DNA of 64,000 bases, taken from contig NZ_NFOE01000100.1 of NCBI RefSeq assembly GCF_002179635.1, positions 1 to 64,000 of the forward strand. The letters are read 5' to 3'. Positions 27,443 through 37,716 of the stretch are shown here, in pieces; position 1 is the first letter of the stretch; every line of letters starts with the position of its first letter. The translations under genes and the position numbers were made by a program. The notes beneath the pieces were generated by a model. It had not been told where the DNA came from. It worked only from the letters and a program-made list of their open reading frames with translations, and made no database searches. This DNA comes from Campylobacter jejuni (lineage in GTDB: Bacteria; Campylobacterota; Campylobacteria; Campylobacterales; Campylobacteraceae).

Positions 27443-27666
27443 TTTTTAAGCTTTTTACTCAGATCATCAAGTTTTATCGTTTCATCGCTAATTGCATGTA
27501 AATTTTCACTTTTTACTTGCTCGATAAGCTCTTTGCGTAGTATCATCAAAGACTTTGGAGCTTCGATGCCTATTTTAGCATAGCCTTTGCCTGTTTGAAC
27601 TACTTTAATTTCTATATCATCTCCGATTTTTATGCTTTCATTTTCTTTTCTTGATAAAATTAACAT
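27439..27666 (-). CDS. csrA: carbon storage regulator CsrA
   Basis: A 75-residue RNA-binding dimer. [22 protein letters not shown] is the canonical N-terminus with Arg6 for RNA binding; the C-terminal extension is slightly longer than the 61-residue E. coli protein. In Campylobacter CsrA represses flaA translation and is antagonised by FliW. It lies between truB (7-base overlap) and ispE (4-base overlap). Confidence 0.98.
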   Translation of the reverse strand: MLILSRKENESIKIGDDIEIKVVQTGKGYAKIGIEAPKSLMILRKELIEQVKSENLHAISDETIKLDDLSKKLKK

Positions 27667-28478
27667 TTTAATACCTTATTTAAATAATATTGCACTTGAT
27701 TATCTTGGATAGAAATGATAGAAAAAAAATCTTTTTCTTCTAAAATATAGCTACCTTCTTCTTGAATTTCCAAATCGTCCAAAAATATTTTTTGTCCATT
27801 ATGTAATTTTTGGGGATATTTTATCGTATTTTTTCTAAGATTTAAATAAGCTAAAGGATTTAACTCTTTTTCATTCTCATAAAAAAACTTTCCCTCGCTT
27901 AAGCGCTCTAATGAGCTTAGCGTGGCTTTAATATCAAGTTTTCTAGCAAATAATTCACAATAAGAGCGTACATAAGAACCTTCACTAACTGCTATTTCTA
28001 TAGTTAAAAAGGGGTGGTTATAGTGTAAAATTTTAGTATAAAAAATTTCCATAACACAAGGTTTTAAATTGACTTCAAAACCTCTTTTTGCAAGCTCATA
28101 AGAGCGTACTCCATCTATTTTTTTTGCACAAAATGCGGGTGGGGTGTAGGTGATTTTACCTAAAAGTTCATTTTTAATTTGTTCTAAAATTTGCTCATCA
28201 AAAGCATTTATAAGATTGATCTCTTTAATATTTTGATTATCAAGACTTAGTGAATGTACGCCTAGCCAAAGTGTTGCTTTATAAACCTTTGGATTTTTAT
28301 CAAAAAAGCGAAAAAGTTTTGTGTATTGATCAAAGGCTATGAGTAAAACACCTTTTGCAAAAGGATCAAGTGTTCCTGAAAAACCTGCTTTTTTATTTTT
28401 ATATTTTTTCTTGAGTTTACCTAAAAAAGCATTAGAACTCATTCCACTTGGTTTGTAAGCTACAAAAAGTTTATTCAT
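27660..28478 (-). CDS. truB: tRNA pseudouridine-55 synthase TruB
   Basis: A 272-residue enzyme forming pseudouridine 55 in the T-loop of tRNAs. The catalytic Asp is in [17 protein letters not shown] (about 33-49); [14 protein letters not shown] (about 119-132) and [17 protein letters not shown] (about 160-176) are further family blocks. It starts within 4 bases of the helicase stop. Confidence 0.96.
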   Translation of the reverse strand: MNKLFVAYKPSGMSSNAFLGKLKKKYKNKKAGFSGTLDPFAKGVLLIAFDQYTKLFRFFDKNPKVYKATLWLGVHSLSLDNQNIKEINLINAFDEQILEQIKNELLGKITYTPPAFCAKKIDGVRSYELAKRGFEVNLKPCVMEIFYTKILHYNHPFLTIEIAVSEGSYVRSYCELFARKLDIKATLSSLERLSEGKFFYENEKELNPLAYLNLRKNTIKYPQKLHNGQKIFLDDLEIQEEGSYILEEKDFFSIISIQDNQVQYYLNKVLKC

Positions 28479-30538
28479 ATCACTTTTTCCACAAAACTTG
28501 ACATTATCATTCTTTCTATGCCTCCAAAATTAATCGTGAGTTTTTCTTCAGCTCCTATTTTACTTACTCCAGTGACTCTGCCTATGCCAAAAATTTTATG
28601 TTTGATTAAATCGCCTTTTTTATAGCAATTTTTTTGATGATCTAGTGTTAATTCTTTTTTGATTACATTGCTCTCGCCAAAAAATCTACTTTTTTCTAAT
28701 CTTGTGCGACTTCCTTTATAAAATCTAGAATTAGCATAGCTTAAATAAAGTTTTTTCTTGGCTCTAGTGATTGCTACATAAGCAAGTCTTCTTTCTTCTT
28801 CTATATTACTTGATTCACTAGTGAGTGGGAAAAATCCTTCTTCTAAACCTATGATAAAAACATAATCAAACTCAAGTCCTTTGCTTGCATGAATACTCAT
28901 AATACAAATACTTTCTTTATCAAGTCCATCTTGCTCATTAAGTAAAGAAATTTCATTTAAAATATCATCTAAGCCATTATAATTTCCATGAGTGATTTTA
29001 TCTTTTAAGTTAGCATAAAGTTCATCTATATTTAAAAGTTTATCTTCACCTTCTGGGTTATCTTTATAAAATTCTTTGATTTTAAATTCTTCTTCTAAGG
29101 CTAAAATCATTGCAAGTAAATCATCTTTTTCTTTGATTTTGTGTATGCTTAGTATGAATTTTTCTAATTCTTTGTCTGTTTTTTTGCTAAAAAATCCACT
29201 TCCTTGTAAAGCACATAGACTTTCAAATAAAGACAAATGATTTTCTTTAGCATAATTTTCTAGCTTTTCTAAACTTGCATTACCAAAGTTTCTTTTAGGG
29301 CGGTTGATAATGCGTTTAAAAGAATAATCATCATTTAAATTTGAAAGTAATCTTAAATAAGAAATAATATCTTTAATCTCAGCTCTTTCATAAAAACGAA
29401 TTCCACTTAGTAATTTAAAAGGAATTTTTTCTTTGCTAAAAGCTTCTTCAAGAGCACGAGATAGGGCATTTACTCTATAAAGTATGGCTATTTCACTAGG
29501 ATTAATCCCTGAGTTTAAAAGTTTTGAAACTTCTCTTGCGACCTTAAAACTTTCAATTTTTTCATCATCATTTTGTAAAATTGTAATTTCTTCGCCCTCA
29601 TCTTTGGTACAAATCAAAGTTTTTCCTAGTCTTTTTCTATTATGCTCTATAAGCTCATTTGCAGCTTGCAAAATAGCACTAGTTGAGCGGTAGTTTTGCT
29701 CTAGTTTGACTAATTTTACATTGCTAAATTGTTTTTTGAAATTTAAGATATTTTCTATTTTAGCCCCGCGCCAACCATAAATACTTTGATCATCATCACC
29801 CACCACGCAAATGTTTTCATGAGACGTGCAAAGTTTTTTTAGAATTTGATATTGTAAGGCATTTGTATCTTGATACTCATCTACTGTTATATAGGTATAT
29901 TTTTGACTTTGCTCTTGTGCAAATTGTTCATCTTCTAAAATTTTATTAGTTAGCATGAGTAAATCATCAAAATCCATGAAATTATTTTGGATTAAAAAAT
30001 GCTCATATTGTTCATATAAATGAATGATTTCTTCGTAATTTTTGTTTTTTTCATCTTTTAAAAATTCTAATTCTTTGTGTATTTCTTGAGCGCTTTTGCT
30101 TTGATTTTTAAAATTTGAAATATAAGCACCTATGCTTGCTAAAGAGCTTTGCAAATTTTCGCTAGCTAAATCTTTTAGTATTTTCTTTTTATCATCTGTA
30201 TCGATAATGACAAAATTATTTGCTCTATTAATTCTTTCGCTATAAAGTCTTAAAAATAGCAAGCCAAATTTATGAAAAGTACATAAAAGGGGATTGTGTA
30301 AATTTTGATCTTGCAAAAGTGCTAAGGCTCTTGTTTTCATTACATTAGCAGCTTTATTTGTAAAGGTTAGCGTGAGGGTATTTTGTGCAGGAATACCCAC
30401 ATGATCGATTAAATAGGCAAGTCTAGTGGTAATGGTTTTAGTCTTTCCACTACCTGCACCTGCTAGTATCAGCATAGCTCCATCAATATGCATGATAGCT
30501 TCTTTTTGGCTATCATTTAAACCTTCAAAAAAACTCAT
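28475..30538 (-). CDS. UvrD/PcrA/Rep-type superfamily 1 DNA helicase
   Basis: A 687-residue SF1A helicase. Walker A is [11 protein letters not shown] (about 27-37), Walker B DEYQDTN (about 219-225), then [21 protein letters not shown] and the motif V/VI blocks [14 protein letters not shown] and [15 protein letters not shown]. It ends with a Tudor-like domain ([19 protein letters not shown]), usual for UvrD/PcrA. It likely unwinds DNA in repair and replication restart; UvrD versus Rep cannot be settled by eye. Confidence 0.95.
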   Translation of the reverse strand: MSFFEGLNDSQKEAIMHIDGAMLILAGAGSGKTKTITTRLAYLIDHVGIPAQNTLTLTFTNKAANVMKTRALALLQDQNLHNPLLCTFHKFGLLFLRLYSERINRANNFVIIDTDDKKKILKDLASENLQSSLASIGAYISNFKNQSKSAQEIHKELEFLKDEKNKNYEEIIHLYEQYEHFLIQNNFMDFDDLLMLTNKILEDEQFAQEQSQKYTYITVDEYQDTNALQYQILKKLCTSHENICVVGDDDQSIYGWRGAKIENILNFKKQFSNVKLVKLEQNYRSTSAILQAANELIEHNRKRLGKTLICTKDEGEEITILQNDDEKIESFKVAREVSKLLNSGINPSEIAILYRVNALSRALEEAFSKEKIPFKLLSGIRFYERAEIKDIISYLRLLSNLNDDYSFKRIINRPKRNFGNASLEKLENYAKENHLSLFESLCALQGSGFFSKKTDKELEKFILSIHKIKEKDDLLAMILALEEEFKIKEFYKDNPEGEDKLLNIDELYANLKDKITHGNYNGLDDILNEISLLNEQDGLDKESICIMSIHASKGLEFDYVFIIGLEEGFFPLTSESSNIEEERRLAYVAITRAKKKLYLSYANSRFYKGSRTRLEKSRFFGESNVIKKELTLDHQKNCYKKGDLIKHKIFGIGRVTGVSKIGAEEKLTINFGGIERMIMSSFVEKVI

Positions 30539-30981
30539 TTTTTAAATAAATCTTTATTGTTAGGATTATTTAAAAAAGCATTCATGGATTTTTCTTTTAA
30601 TTTTTGATCATTTTGCTTTTTGAAATAGTTTGAAAAATTAACAAAAATGATATTATCTTCAACTTGAATTTGAGTAATTGCTCCCAAATCTACTTTCACA
30701 AAGGTTGCAAAATCATCAGGTCCAAAACCTGCATGAAATTCTATATGCTCATTTGTTAAAACTATAGATTTAAAAGTATAACCGCCAAGTGCAAAAAGAC
30801 AATAAGGATTTTTACTCACTACATCTAATTCTGGTGGCAAAGGAGGTTCTAGTGTAACAAATTTAGTATTTACAATGATATTAAACTCAATATCTTCTTG
30901 AATTAAAATTTGCAAGCATTCATAAATGCTTTTTTGCATTAAACTTATAAAATTTCTATTATTTAAAATTTTATCAATCAT
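30535..30981 (-). CDS. conserved hypothetical protein, possible SspB-like ClpXP adaptor
   Basis: A 148-residue soluble protein with no signal peptide. Residues about 30-115 show LEPPLPPEL, then CLFALGGYTFKSIVLTNEHIEFHAGFG and VKVDLGAITQIQVEDNIIFVNF. This order resembles the SspB fold (a PP.L segment, a strand ending near L.L..Y, F...FG...., V.VPL.AI..I). The C-terminal tail is charged and may be flexible ([24 protein letters not shown]), as in SspB, whose tail docks on ClpX. The match is by eye only. It overlaps pepF by 8 bases and the helicase by 4, in the run with smpB and clpS-clpA. Confidence 0.5.
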   Translation of the reverse strand: MIDKILNNRNFISLMQKSIYECLQILIQEDIEFNIIVNTKFVTLEPPLPPELDVVSKNPYCLFALGGYTFKSIVLTNEHIEFHAGFGPDDFATFVKVDLGAITQIQVEDNIIFVNFSNYFKKQNDQKLKEKSMNAFLNNPNNKDLFKK

Positions 30982-32695
30982 TGCTTAGCCTTAAAAATTC
31001 ATTTACTAGTATTCTAACTTGCTCTAAGCCTATATTCCAAAACTCATCACTTTCTATATCAAAGCCAAACATAGCTACAAGTTCTTTTGGACTTTTACTT
31101 CCCCCACTACTTAAAAATTTGATATAAATTGAGGTAAAATCAGGACATTTGCCACTTTTATATAGACCATAAAGTGCTAAAACTAAAAGTTGTGCATAAG
31201 CATAAGCATAGCAGTAAAATGGAGAGTGTATAAAATGTGGTATATAAGAATACCAAAGGCCATAGTTTTTGGTTAAAACTACGCTATCTTGAAACATTTT
31301 TCTTGATTCTTCAAGCCAAATTTCACTTAGTTCTTGAGAGCTTAGTTCTTCTTTTTTAGCATGAAATCTGCGTTCAAAAGTAGTAAAATTAATCTGTCTA
31401 TAAAGAGTAGCAAAAATATCTTCGATTTTTGCTGCATATAAAGATAAAAGCTCCTCTTTGTCTAAATTTTCTTTAATGTAATCAAAAATCAACATTTCTG
31501 CAAACACTGAAGCAGTTTCTGCTGTAGTTAGAGGTGTATCTTGATTTAAAAAACTTACTTTATAAGAAAGTTTTTGATGTATAGTGTGGCCTAGCTCATG
31601 AGCTAGGGTAAAAAGATCGCGTCTTTGGTTGGTATAGTTTAAAAGTATGAAAGGATGGCTTAGTGGTGTGCTTGAGTGAGAAAAAGCACCGCTTTGTTTA
31701 AATTCTTTAGGGTAAACATCGATCCAATTATTCTCAAAAGCTTCTTTTGCTATCATATAAAAATCTTTAGAAAATTTTTCAAAGGCTTTTAAAACAATAT
31801 CCTTTCCTTGGTCAAAATCAACTTGCATTTCCTCTCCAATAGGTGCATAACGATCATAATCTTTTAGCTTTTTATATCCTAGAATTTTTTTCTTTGCATT
31901 GTAAAATTTAGAAACAATATCAAAGCTATTCTCGCTAGCATTAATAAGCGCATCAACACTTTTTTTAGAAATTTGATTTCTTATATGTCTTGGGGTTTCA
32001 GGGTTTTCATAAGATCTTAACTCGCAAATACCAGCAAGCTCGCTTTTAATCATATTGAAAATATATACTAAAAGCTTGTTTTGTTTTTTTAAGGTTTTAC
32101 TAAAGCATTTTGAAGCTTTTTTTCTAATGCTTCTATCTTTATCATAAAGCTTGCTTAGAATTTCTTCCTCGCTTAATTTTTGCCCTTCAAAATTAAATTT
32201 TAAAGCACTAAAGGTTTCATCAAATAATCTTGCAAATGCATTTGAACCTGTACTTGATAGAGCTAAGATAACTCTTTCTTCTTTTTTAGAAAGATTGTGT
32301 TTTTTGTGTTTGATAAGATTATTTAAATAAAACTCATAATCTTTGCAAAATACGATAAAAGTTTTACTTTTTTCTTCTTTTAACTCGCAAAATTCAAGTT
32401 CAAAAAATAAAAGATTTTCTTCTATTTTTTTACTTAAATTTTCATATTTTGCATAAAAAGCACCCTTGGTAGTATCTTGAGCAAAATTTAAATACACATA
32501 GGTTAGTATGTGAGAAAGTTTTAAGATTAATTCTTCGTAGTTTTTTAAAGCTTGTAAAAATTGCTCATTGCTTAAACTATGAAGATTATTTTCATATTGT
32601 TTTTTAAATTCACAAGCTTCATCTTGGGTTTTTTGTAAAAAAAGATTTAATTCTTGCTCATCTTTAAATAACGTACTTAAGTTCCAATTTTGCAT
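30974..32695 (-). CDS. pepF: oligoendopeptidase F (M3 family)
   Basis: A 573-residue cytosolic zinc metallopeptidase that degrades peptides of moderate length. The zinc site is TLAHELGHTIHQ (HELGH at about 360-364), with the downstream Glu in TTAETASVFAEMLIFDYI (about 384-401), and the C-terminal FIHSPFYCYAYAYAQLL is typical of PepF. It lies 4 bases after pyrB. Confidence 0.95.
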   Translation of the reverse strand: MQNWNLSTLFKDEQELNLFLQKTQDEACEFKKQYENNLHSLSNEQFLQALKNYEELILKLSHILTYVYLNFAQDTTKGAFYAKYENLSKKIEENLLFFELEFCELKEEKSKTFIVFCKDYEFYLNNLIKHKKHNLSKKEERVILALSSTGSNAFARLFDETFSALKFNFEGQKLSEEEILSKLYDKDRSIRKKASKCFSKTLKKQNKLLVYIFNMIKSELAGICELRSYENPETPRHIRNQISKKSVDALINASENSFDIVSKFYNAKKKILGYKKLKDYDRYAPIGEEMQVDFDQGKDIVLKAFEKFSKDFYMIAKEAFENNWIDVYPKEFKQSGAFSHSSTPLSHPFILLNYTNQRRDLFTLAHELGHTIHQKLSYKVSFLNQDTPLTTAETASVFAEMLIFDYIKENLDKEELLSLYAAKIEDIFATLYRQINFTTFERRFHAKKEELSSQELSEIWLEESRKMFQDSVVLTKNYGLWYSYIPHFIHSPFYCYAYAYAQLLVLALYGLYKSGKCPDFTSIYIKFLSSGGSKSPKELVAMFGFDIESDEFWNIGLEQVRILVNEFLRLSND

Positions 32696-32699
32696 GATT

Positions 32700-33578
32700 T
32701 TAGCTTTCTAAAATGAGTTTTTTTAATACAGCCATTCTAATAGCAACACCATTTTTAACTTGAGTTAAAACCTTACATCTTTTATCAGCCATTACTTCAT
32801 CGCTAATATCAATGTTTCTATGCACAGGACCAGGATGTAAGATAATGAGATTTTTATCTTTTATTAAATCTTTACTAATACAAAAATCATTTGCATAATC
32901 TTTAAGTGATGCATAGGTTGGAATATTGTGTCTTTCAGTTTGTGTTCTAAGACTCATGATGATATCAACATCATCAATAACTTCTTTTAGTTTATTTGTT
33001 TTTTTAATAGGGTAATTTGGCATAAAATGAGGTGGGGCTACTAAGGTAATGTCTATACCAAAACGAGGTAATAATTCTAAATTTGAAGCAGCAACGCGTG
33101 AGTTTTTAATATCCCCTACTATTGCTATTTTTTTACCTTTCACATTATAATCAAAATGCTCCATTATGGTAAAAAGATCGAGTAAAGCTTGGGTAGGATG
33201 AGCGTGTTTACCATCACCTCCATTAACTATAGGACAATGAGTATAATTTGCTAAAGTATGAGGCACACCTGAGTTTTTGTGTCTAACTACAATAGCACTT
33301 GGTGCCATTGCATCTAAATTTGCAGCGGTATCAAAAAGTGTTTCGCCTTTGCTTGAACTACTTCTTGAAACATCTAATTTTAAAACTTTAGCACCTAGTC
33401 TTCTTGCAGCTGTTTCAAAGCTTGATTGAGTGCGTGTTGAATTTTCAAAGAAAATTGTTGTAACACTTTTTCCTTCTAAAAATGTACGCGGTTTTTCATC
33501 TAAGAATTCTTTTGCTTCTTTAAATAAAGTCAAGATTTCATCATTGCTAAAATCTTTTGTAGTAATTAAATGCCTCAT
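32700..33578 (-). CDS. pyrB: aspartate carbamoyltransferase catalytic subunit
   Basis: A 292-residue PyrB, the second step of de novo pyrimidine synthesis. The carbamoyl-phosphate loop is [13 protein letters not shown] (about 43-55), followed by [16 protein letters not shown], and the aspartate loop lies near [10 protein letters not shown]. No pyrI regulatory chain is adjacent. It starts 9 bases after sstT. Confidence 0.96.
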   Translation of the reverse strand: MRHLITTKDFSNDEILTLFKEAKEFLDEKPRTFLEGKSVTTIFFENSTRTQSSFETAARRLGAKVLKLDVSRSSSSKGETLFDTAANLDAMAPSAIVVRHKNSGVPHTLANYTHCPIVNGGDGKHAHPTQALLDLFTIMEHFDYNVKGKKIAIVGDIKNSRVAASNLELLPRFGIDITLVAPPHFMPNYPIKKTNKLKEVIDDVDIIMSLRTQTERHNIPTYASLKDYANDFCISKDLIKDKNLIILHPGPVHRNIDISDEVMADKRCKVLTQVKNGVAIRMAVLKKLILES

Positions 33579-33587
33579 AAGTCCTCC

Positions 33588-34814
33588 TTAAATTTTTAAA
33601 TTAAGCTCATTATCTGAACAAATGGCGCTAAATAAAACGTCCGTTGAGCTATTTAAAGCTGTTTCAACGCTATCTTGAATAACCCCTATGATAAAACCAA
33701 CCGCAACTACTTGCATGGCTATGTCATAATCAATATTAAACAAAGAGCAAGCAAGTGGTATGAGTAAGAGTGAACCTCCAGCAACCCCACTAGCTCCACA
33801 AGCTGCAAATGCGGCTAAAACACTCAAAAGCATAGCTTGTAAAAAATTTATTTCAATGCCTACTGTGTGAGCTGCTGCAAGACTTAATATAGCAATGGTT
33901 ACAGCTGCTCCTGCCATATTAATCGTAGCACCTAGTGGAATGGAGATGCTATATAGGTTATTGTTGATATTTAATTTAGAGCAAAGTGCCATATTTACAG
34001 GGATGTTTGCTGCAGAACTTCTTGTGAAAAATGCAAAAACAGCACTATGTTTTAAGCAAATAAAAATCAAAGGATAAGGATTTTTCTTTGTATAGGCAAA
34101 AACAATTAAAGCATTAATCACAAAGGCTACAAAAAACATAGTTAAAACTAAAATTATTAATAATTTAATATAACTTAAAAGCCCTGCTGCTCCTGTTTGA
34201 GCAACTGAATTTGCTACAAGTCCAAAAATTCCAAAAGGAGCAAGTTTGACTATAAATTTAACGATTTTTAACACACCTTCGTTGATATCAGTAAAAAGTT
34301 GCTTTGCATCATTAGAGCAATGCCTTAGGGCAAAACCTCCGCCTATGGCCCAAGCTAATATGCTTAAATAATTTCCTGAAGATAAAGCGTGGATAGGATT
34401 ATCTACGATTTGAAAAAGTAAGGTTTTAAATACTTCACCTATATGTGCAGGACTTGTGGTGGAGGCTTTTTCAATATCGGTTAATACTAATTCTACGGGA
34501 AAGACAAAGCTTATACTAACTGCGCTTAAAGAAGCTAAAAAAGTTCCAAATATATATAAGAAAATGATATGTTTTATTTTTTCACTTCCATGGTTAAATT
34601 CTTTTGTGCAAATAGTTGTTAAGATTAAGATAAAAACCAAAATTGGCGCTATAGCTTTTAAAGCTCCTGTAAATAAAGCACCAAAAATATTTGCAAAAAT
34701 AGCTAAATCTTTAGAAAAAATACCTACTAAAATTCCTAAAACAATACCTATGCAAATTTGTAAAATAAGATTTCCATCTTTATAGCGTTTGATTGCACAA
34801 GAAAATAAACTCAT
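33588..34814 (-). CDS. sstT: Na+/serine-threonine symporter SstT
   Basis: A 408-residue dicarboxylate/amino-acid:cation symporter (DAACS) with about eight hydrophobic helices and two re-entrant loops; [15 protein letters not shown] (about 268-282), [18 protein letters not shown] (about 297-314) and [19 protein letters not shown] (about 341-359) are the transport-core motifs of SstT. It probably imports serine, a major Campylobacter carbon source, although a dedicated SdaC is usually the main carrier. First gene of the 13-gene minus-strand run. Confidence 0.93.
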   Translation of the reverse strand: MSLFSCAIKRYKDGNLILQICIGIVLGILVGIFSKDLAIFANIFGALFTGALKAIAPILVFILILTTICTKEFNHGSEKIKHIIFLYIFGTFLASLSAVSISFVFPVELVLTDIEKASTTSPAHIGEVFKTLLFQIVDNPIHALSSGNYLSILAWAIGGGFALRHCSNDAKQLFTDINEGVLKIVKFIVKLAPFGIFGLVANSVAQTGAAGLLSYIKLLIILVLTMFFVAFVINALIVFAYTKKNPYPLIFICLKHSAVFAFFTRSSAANIPVNMALCSKLNINNNLYSISIPLGATINMAGAAVTIAILSLAAAHTVGIEINFLQAMLLSVLAAFAACGASGVAGGSLLLIPLACSLFNIDYDIAMQVVAVGFIIGVIQDSVETALNSSTDVLFSAICSDNELNLKI

Positions 34815-34850
34815 TTCTTACCTTTTTTTGTAGTGATAAATTTTTAATTT

Positions 34851-34859
34851 ATTCTAACA
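34851..34859 (-). promoter_or_regulatory. extended -10 of sstT
   Basis: On the minus strand TGTTAGAAT (34859-34851), a TGn extended -10, 37 bases before the sstT ATG. The identical nine bases serve metK on the other strand. Confidence 0.6.
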
Positions 34860-34863
34860 AAGT

Positions 34864-34901
34864 AAAGCTTAAATAAGCTTTTTTATTTTTAAGCTAGCTT
34901 A
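34864..34901. promoter_or_regulatory. two palindromes between the sstT and metK promoters
   Basis: AAAGCTT-AAAT-AAGCTTT (34864-34881), followed by a T-rich run, and a perfect 12-bp palindrome TAAGCTAGCTTA (34890-34901). Both lie between the two divergent extended -10 boxes. They may be an operator; the first also looks like a weak terminator, although no gene ends here. Confidence 0.4.
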
Positions 34902-34910
34902 TGTTAGAAT
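34902..34910 (+). promoter_or_regulatory. extended -10 of metK
   Basis: TGTTAGAAT at 34902-34910, 34 bases before the metK ATG. A short hairpin TATCAT-TTTT-ATGATA (34916-34931) in the leader ends exactly at the AAGGA Shine-Dalgarno. Confidence 0.6.
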
Positions 34911-34944
34911 AGAGCTATCATTTTTATGATAAGGAATATAAAAT

Positions 34945-36138
34945 ATGTATTTATTTACTTCTGAAGTTGTTAGTGCAGGACATCCTGATAAATGTGCTGA
35001 TATTATAGCTGATTCTATAGTGGATGCTTTTTTAACTCATGATAAAGATTCAAGGGTTGCTAGTGAGGTTTTTGTAGCAGGAAATAAAGTAGTAATTGGT
35101 GGTGAAATTAAATCAAAACATAAACTAGAAAAACAAGATTATGAAAATATTGTAAAAAAAGCTCTAGCAGATATTGGTTATGATGGCCATCCGCATTTTA
35201 GCAAAAAACAATGTTTACATCCTGATGATTTAGATGTAATGGTATTTTTAAATGAGCAAAGTCCTGATATTAATCAAGGTGTTGATCAAGAAGATGGAGA
35301 AATTGGAGCAGGTGATCAAGGAATAATGTTTGGTTTTGCAAGTAATGAAGCAAAAGAATATATGCCAGCAGCTATTTCTTATGCTAGAATGCTTTGTGAT
35401 AAAGTATATGAGTTTGCAAAAAACAATCCTGATAAACTTGGAGTGGATATTAAAACTCAAGTTACGATTGATTATGTAAATAAAGAAAATTTTGAAAATT
35501 GTAAACCTCAAAGCATCCATACTATTGTAGTTTCAGCTCCTTGTGTTGAAAGTATGAAAATAGAAGATTTAAGAGCTTTGGTAATGGAATTGATTTTAGA
35601 TTCAAATTTACCAAAAGAGCTTTTTTGCCCAGAAAAAACAAGAATTTTAATCAACCCAACGGGAAAATATGTAAATCACAGCTCATTACATGATAGTGGT
35701 TTAACAGGAAGAAAACTTATAGTAGATAGCTTTGGTGGCTATGCTCCAATAGGGGGTGGTGCGCAATCTTCTAAAGATTATACTAAGGTTGATAGAAGTG
35801 GGCTTTATGCTGCAAGATGGCTTGCTAAAAATATCGTAGCAGCAGGGCTTGCTAAAAAATGCATAGTGCAGCTTTCTTATGCTATAGGCGTAGCTAAACC
35901 AACGTCTGTAAGTGTAGATTGCATGGGAACAAATGCAAGATTAAACGATGATATTTTAAGTGATTTTGTAATGAAAACTTTCCCATTAACTCCAAATTGG
36001 ATTAAAAATAAATTCAATCTTGATAAACCAAGTAAAGATACTTTCATGTATGCTGATGTAGCTGCTCGTGGTCAAGTGGGGCAGGCTGATTATCCTTGGG
36101 AGAAATTAGATGCACTTGATGAATTTAAGGCATTGTAA
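34945..36138 (+). CDS. metK: S-adenosylmethionine synthetase
   Basis: A 397-residue MetK that makes AdoMet from Met and ATP. Landmarks are TSEVVSAGHPDKCAD (5-19, His for catalysis), GAGDQGIMFGFA (about 112-123) and the P-loop-like GGGAQSSKDYTKVDRSG (about 271-287; the E. coli family has GGGAFSGKDPSKVDRS). It stands alone between sstT and lnt and ends in a 12-bp terminator hairpin. Confidence 0.98.
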   Translation: MYLFTSEVVSAGHPDKCADIIADSIVDAFLTHDKDSRVASEVFVAGNKVVIGGEIKSKHKLEKQDYENIVKKALADIGYDGHPHFSKKQCLHPDDLDVMVFLNEQSPDINQGVDQEDGEIGAGDQGIMFGFASNEAKEYMPAAISYARMLCDKVYEFAKNNPDKLGVDIKTQVTIDYVNKENFENCKPQSIHTIVVSAPCVESMKIEDLRALVMELILDSNLPKELFCPEKTRILINPTGKYVNHSSLHDSGLTGRKLIVDSFGGYAPIGGGAQSSKDYTKVDRSGLYAARWLAKNIVAAGLAKKCIVQLSYAIGVAKPTSVSVDCMGTNARLNDDILSDFVMKTFPLTPNWIKNKFNLDKPSKDTFMYADVAARGQVGQADYPWEKLDALDEFKAL

Positions 36139-36162
36139 AATGAAGCTTTTAAGCTTCATTTT
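36137..36162. terminator. bidirectional terminator of metK and lnt
   Basis: Perfect 12-bp stem AAAATGAAGCTT (36137-36148) and AAGCTTCATTTT (36151-36162). It overlaps the metK stop codon on one side and the last codons and stop of lnt on the other, with A/T runs on both flanks. Confidence 0.75.
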
Positions 36163-37471
36163 GCTTTAAAAATCTCTCTTTTATCTTTAAAATCAATATT
36201 TCTTTTGGCTTAATTACTGCGTTTTCTTTTCCATTAACTGCATGATATATGCTTACATTATAATTATTTGCATAAAAACGCATTAGAAAATTTTGTAATT
36301 TATACTCACTTGAAAAATTAAACCAAGCATTGTTTGAAATAGCTATGATGATCTTTGAGTGTTTGTAAAGTTTTTCTTTAGTTGCTTCAAAGCAGATAGC
36401 ATTAGTGATGAGTTGATTATTTAGAGTGTATTGATTTAACTCCTTTCCTTTTGAAAATTCATCAATATTTAAAAGATATTTTTTAAAAAAGTTTTTAAAT
36501 ATAGGAATTTCTTCTCCAAAAGGTACAAGATAGTGTTTGTTAAAAACTTGTATGTTGCCATTGTCAAATACATAAGTACTATTATATAGATGATTAGGTG
36601 TAGCACTAATAGCACCTGTAATGATGATGATTTGTTTTGATAAGTCTTTTAAAGTTTGCAAATAACTTGGTGCTTTATTTAAAGCAAAAGCAAAAGCAGT
36701 TTCAGGAAAAACAATCATTTCTTTACCTTCTTTTATAGCCTTGTTGATTTGATAAAATATATCTTTAGAATGAGTTTGCAAATTTTCTTGTATGAATTTT
36801 TGATCTTGAGAGATATTAGTTTGGATTAATTTATAGTTTAAATTTAGTGTTTGTGATTGTTTTTGATTATATTGAGCTCCTATTAGAATAAAGATTGAAA
36901 TGATTGCTATTTTATAATATCTTGAGATATATTTTTCATAGTAAAAATAAGCAATCAAAAACATAGCTACAATGCCTTGGTAACTTGCATCAAAGATCCC
37001 ATATACACTTAAAACACCCCAATTTAGCCAATCAAAGTCAAAAGGATGAATAAAACTAAGTAAAAAAATTCCACAAAGCCTTAAAAAATCATATTTAAGA
37101 AAAAAACATATTAAGAATAAAATTCCATAAATTATACCGATTAAGATAACTTCTAAAGGAATTAAATAAGCTAAATTAAAATAAATTGATGATAAACCTA
37201 TCCACCAAAACCATAAAATTCCTACAAAAAATCCAGTATAAAAATATCCTACTTTACTTTTATTTCTTAGCAATAAAACCAAACCATATATACTTAAAAA
37301 TGGAGAAATAAATTCAAAAAGTAAATTTTCAAAAAAAGAAAAATAAATAAAATTTGACAATAAAAGTGCAGAAAAAAAGGCTTTTATTATTTTAAAAGTG
37401 GTAGAATTAGAATTTATGAATTTTAAAAAAAGGGGAAGAAATGGCAGAAAACGGAAATATTTGGACTTCAT
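36149..37471 (-). CDS. lnt: apolipoprotein N-acyltransferase
   Basis: A 440-residue inner-membrane enzyme adding the third acyl chain to lipoproteins. The N-terminal half has about six to seven hydrophobic helices; the nitrilase-like periplasmic half shows the catalytic Glu in IVFPETAFAFAL, HYLVPFGEEIPI with the Lys/Glu region, and the Cys in AICFEATKEKL. The ATG at 37471 has AGAGG upstream but lies 31 bases inside the divergent yajC gene, so the true start may be further in; no internal ATG exists before residue 120, but a TTG occurs near residue 38. Confidence 0.88.
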   Translation of the reverse strand: MKSKYFRFLPFLPLFLKFINSNSTTFKIIKAFFSALLLSNFIYFSFFENLLFEFISPFLSIYGLVLLLRNKSKVGYFYTGFFVGILWFWWIGLSSIYFNLAYLIPLEVILIGIIYGILFLICFFLKYDFLRLCGIFLLSFIHPFDFDWLNWGVLSVYGIFDASYQGIVAMFLIAYFYYEKYISRYYKIAIISIFILIGAQYNQKQSQTLNLNYKLIQTNISQDQKFIQENLQTHSKDIFYQINKAIKEGKEMIVFPETAFAFALNKAPSYLQTLKDLSKQIIIITGAISATPNHLYNSTYVFDNGNIQVFNKHYLVPFGEEIPIFKNFFKKYLLNIDEFSKGKELNQYTLNNQLITNAICFEATKEKLYKHSKIIIAISNNAWFNFSSEYKLQNFLMRFYANNYNVSIYHAVNGKENAVIKPKEILILKIKERFLKQNEA

Positions 37472-37716
37472 TGTTGCCTCTCATTGTGCTTTTTGCGATT
37501 TTTTATTTTTTGGTTATTAGACCACAACAAAAACAAGCAAAAGACCACAAATTGATGGTTTCATCTTTAGAAAAAGGGGATAAAATCATCACAAATGGTG
37601 GGATAATTTGCGAGGTGGTAAAACCAGAAGAGGATTTTATCAAAGTTAAGCTTAATGATGAAAATGTAGTTGTAAAAATTTCTAGAGATTTTATAGCAAA
37701 GAAAATTGATGCGTAG
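37441..37716 (+). CDS. yajC: Sec translocon accessory subunit YajC
   Basis: A 91-residue single-pass membrane protein; the helix (about 12-29) is followed by RPQQKQAKDHKLMVSSLEKGDKI and TNGGIICEV, the YajC signature. It forms the SecDF-YajC complex. AGGGGAAGA just before the ATG is a strong Shine-Dalgarno. Its stop overlaps the start region of secD. Confidence 0.95.
   Translation: MAENGNIWTSLLPLIVLFAIFYFLVIRPQQKQAKDHKLMVSSLEKGDKIITNGGIICEVVKPEEDFIKVKLNDENVVVKISRDFIAKKIDA

Noticed and set aside
34864..34890. Intrinsic terminator between sstT and metK
   Set aside because: Hairpin followed by T-run, but both neighbours are transcribed away from it; kept only as a palindrome of unknown role.
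37441..37716. Possible pseudogene or frameshift between lnt and yajC because of overlap
   Set aside because: Both reading frames are intact with complete family motifs; only the lnt start is in doubt.
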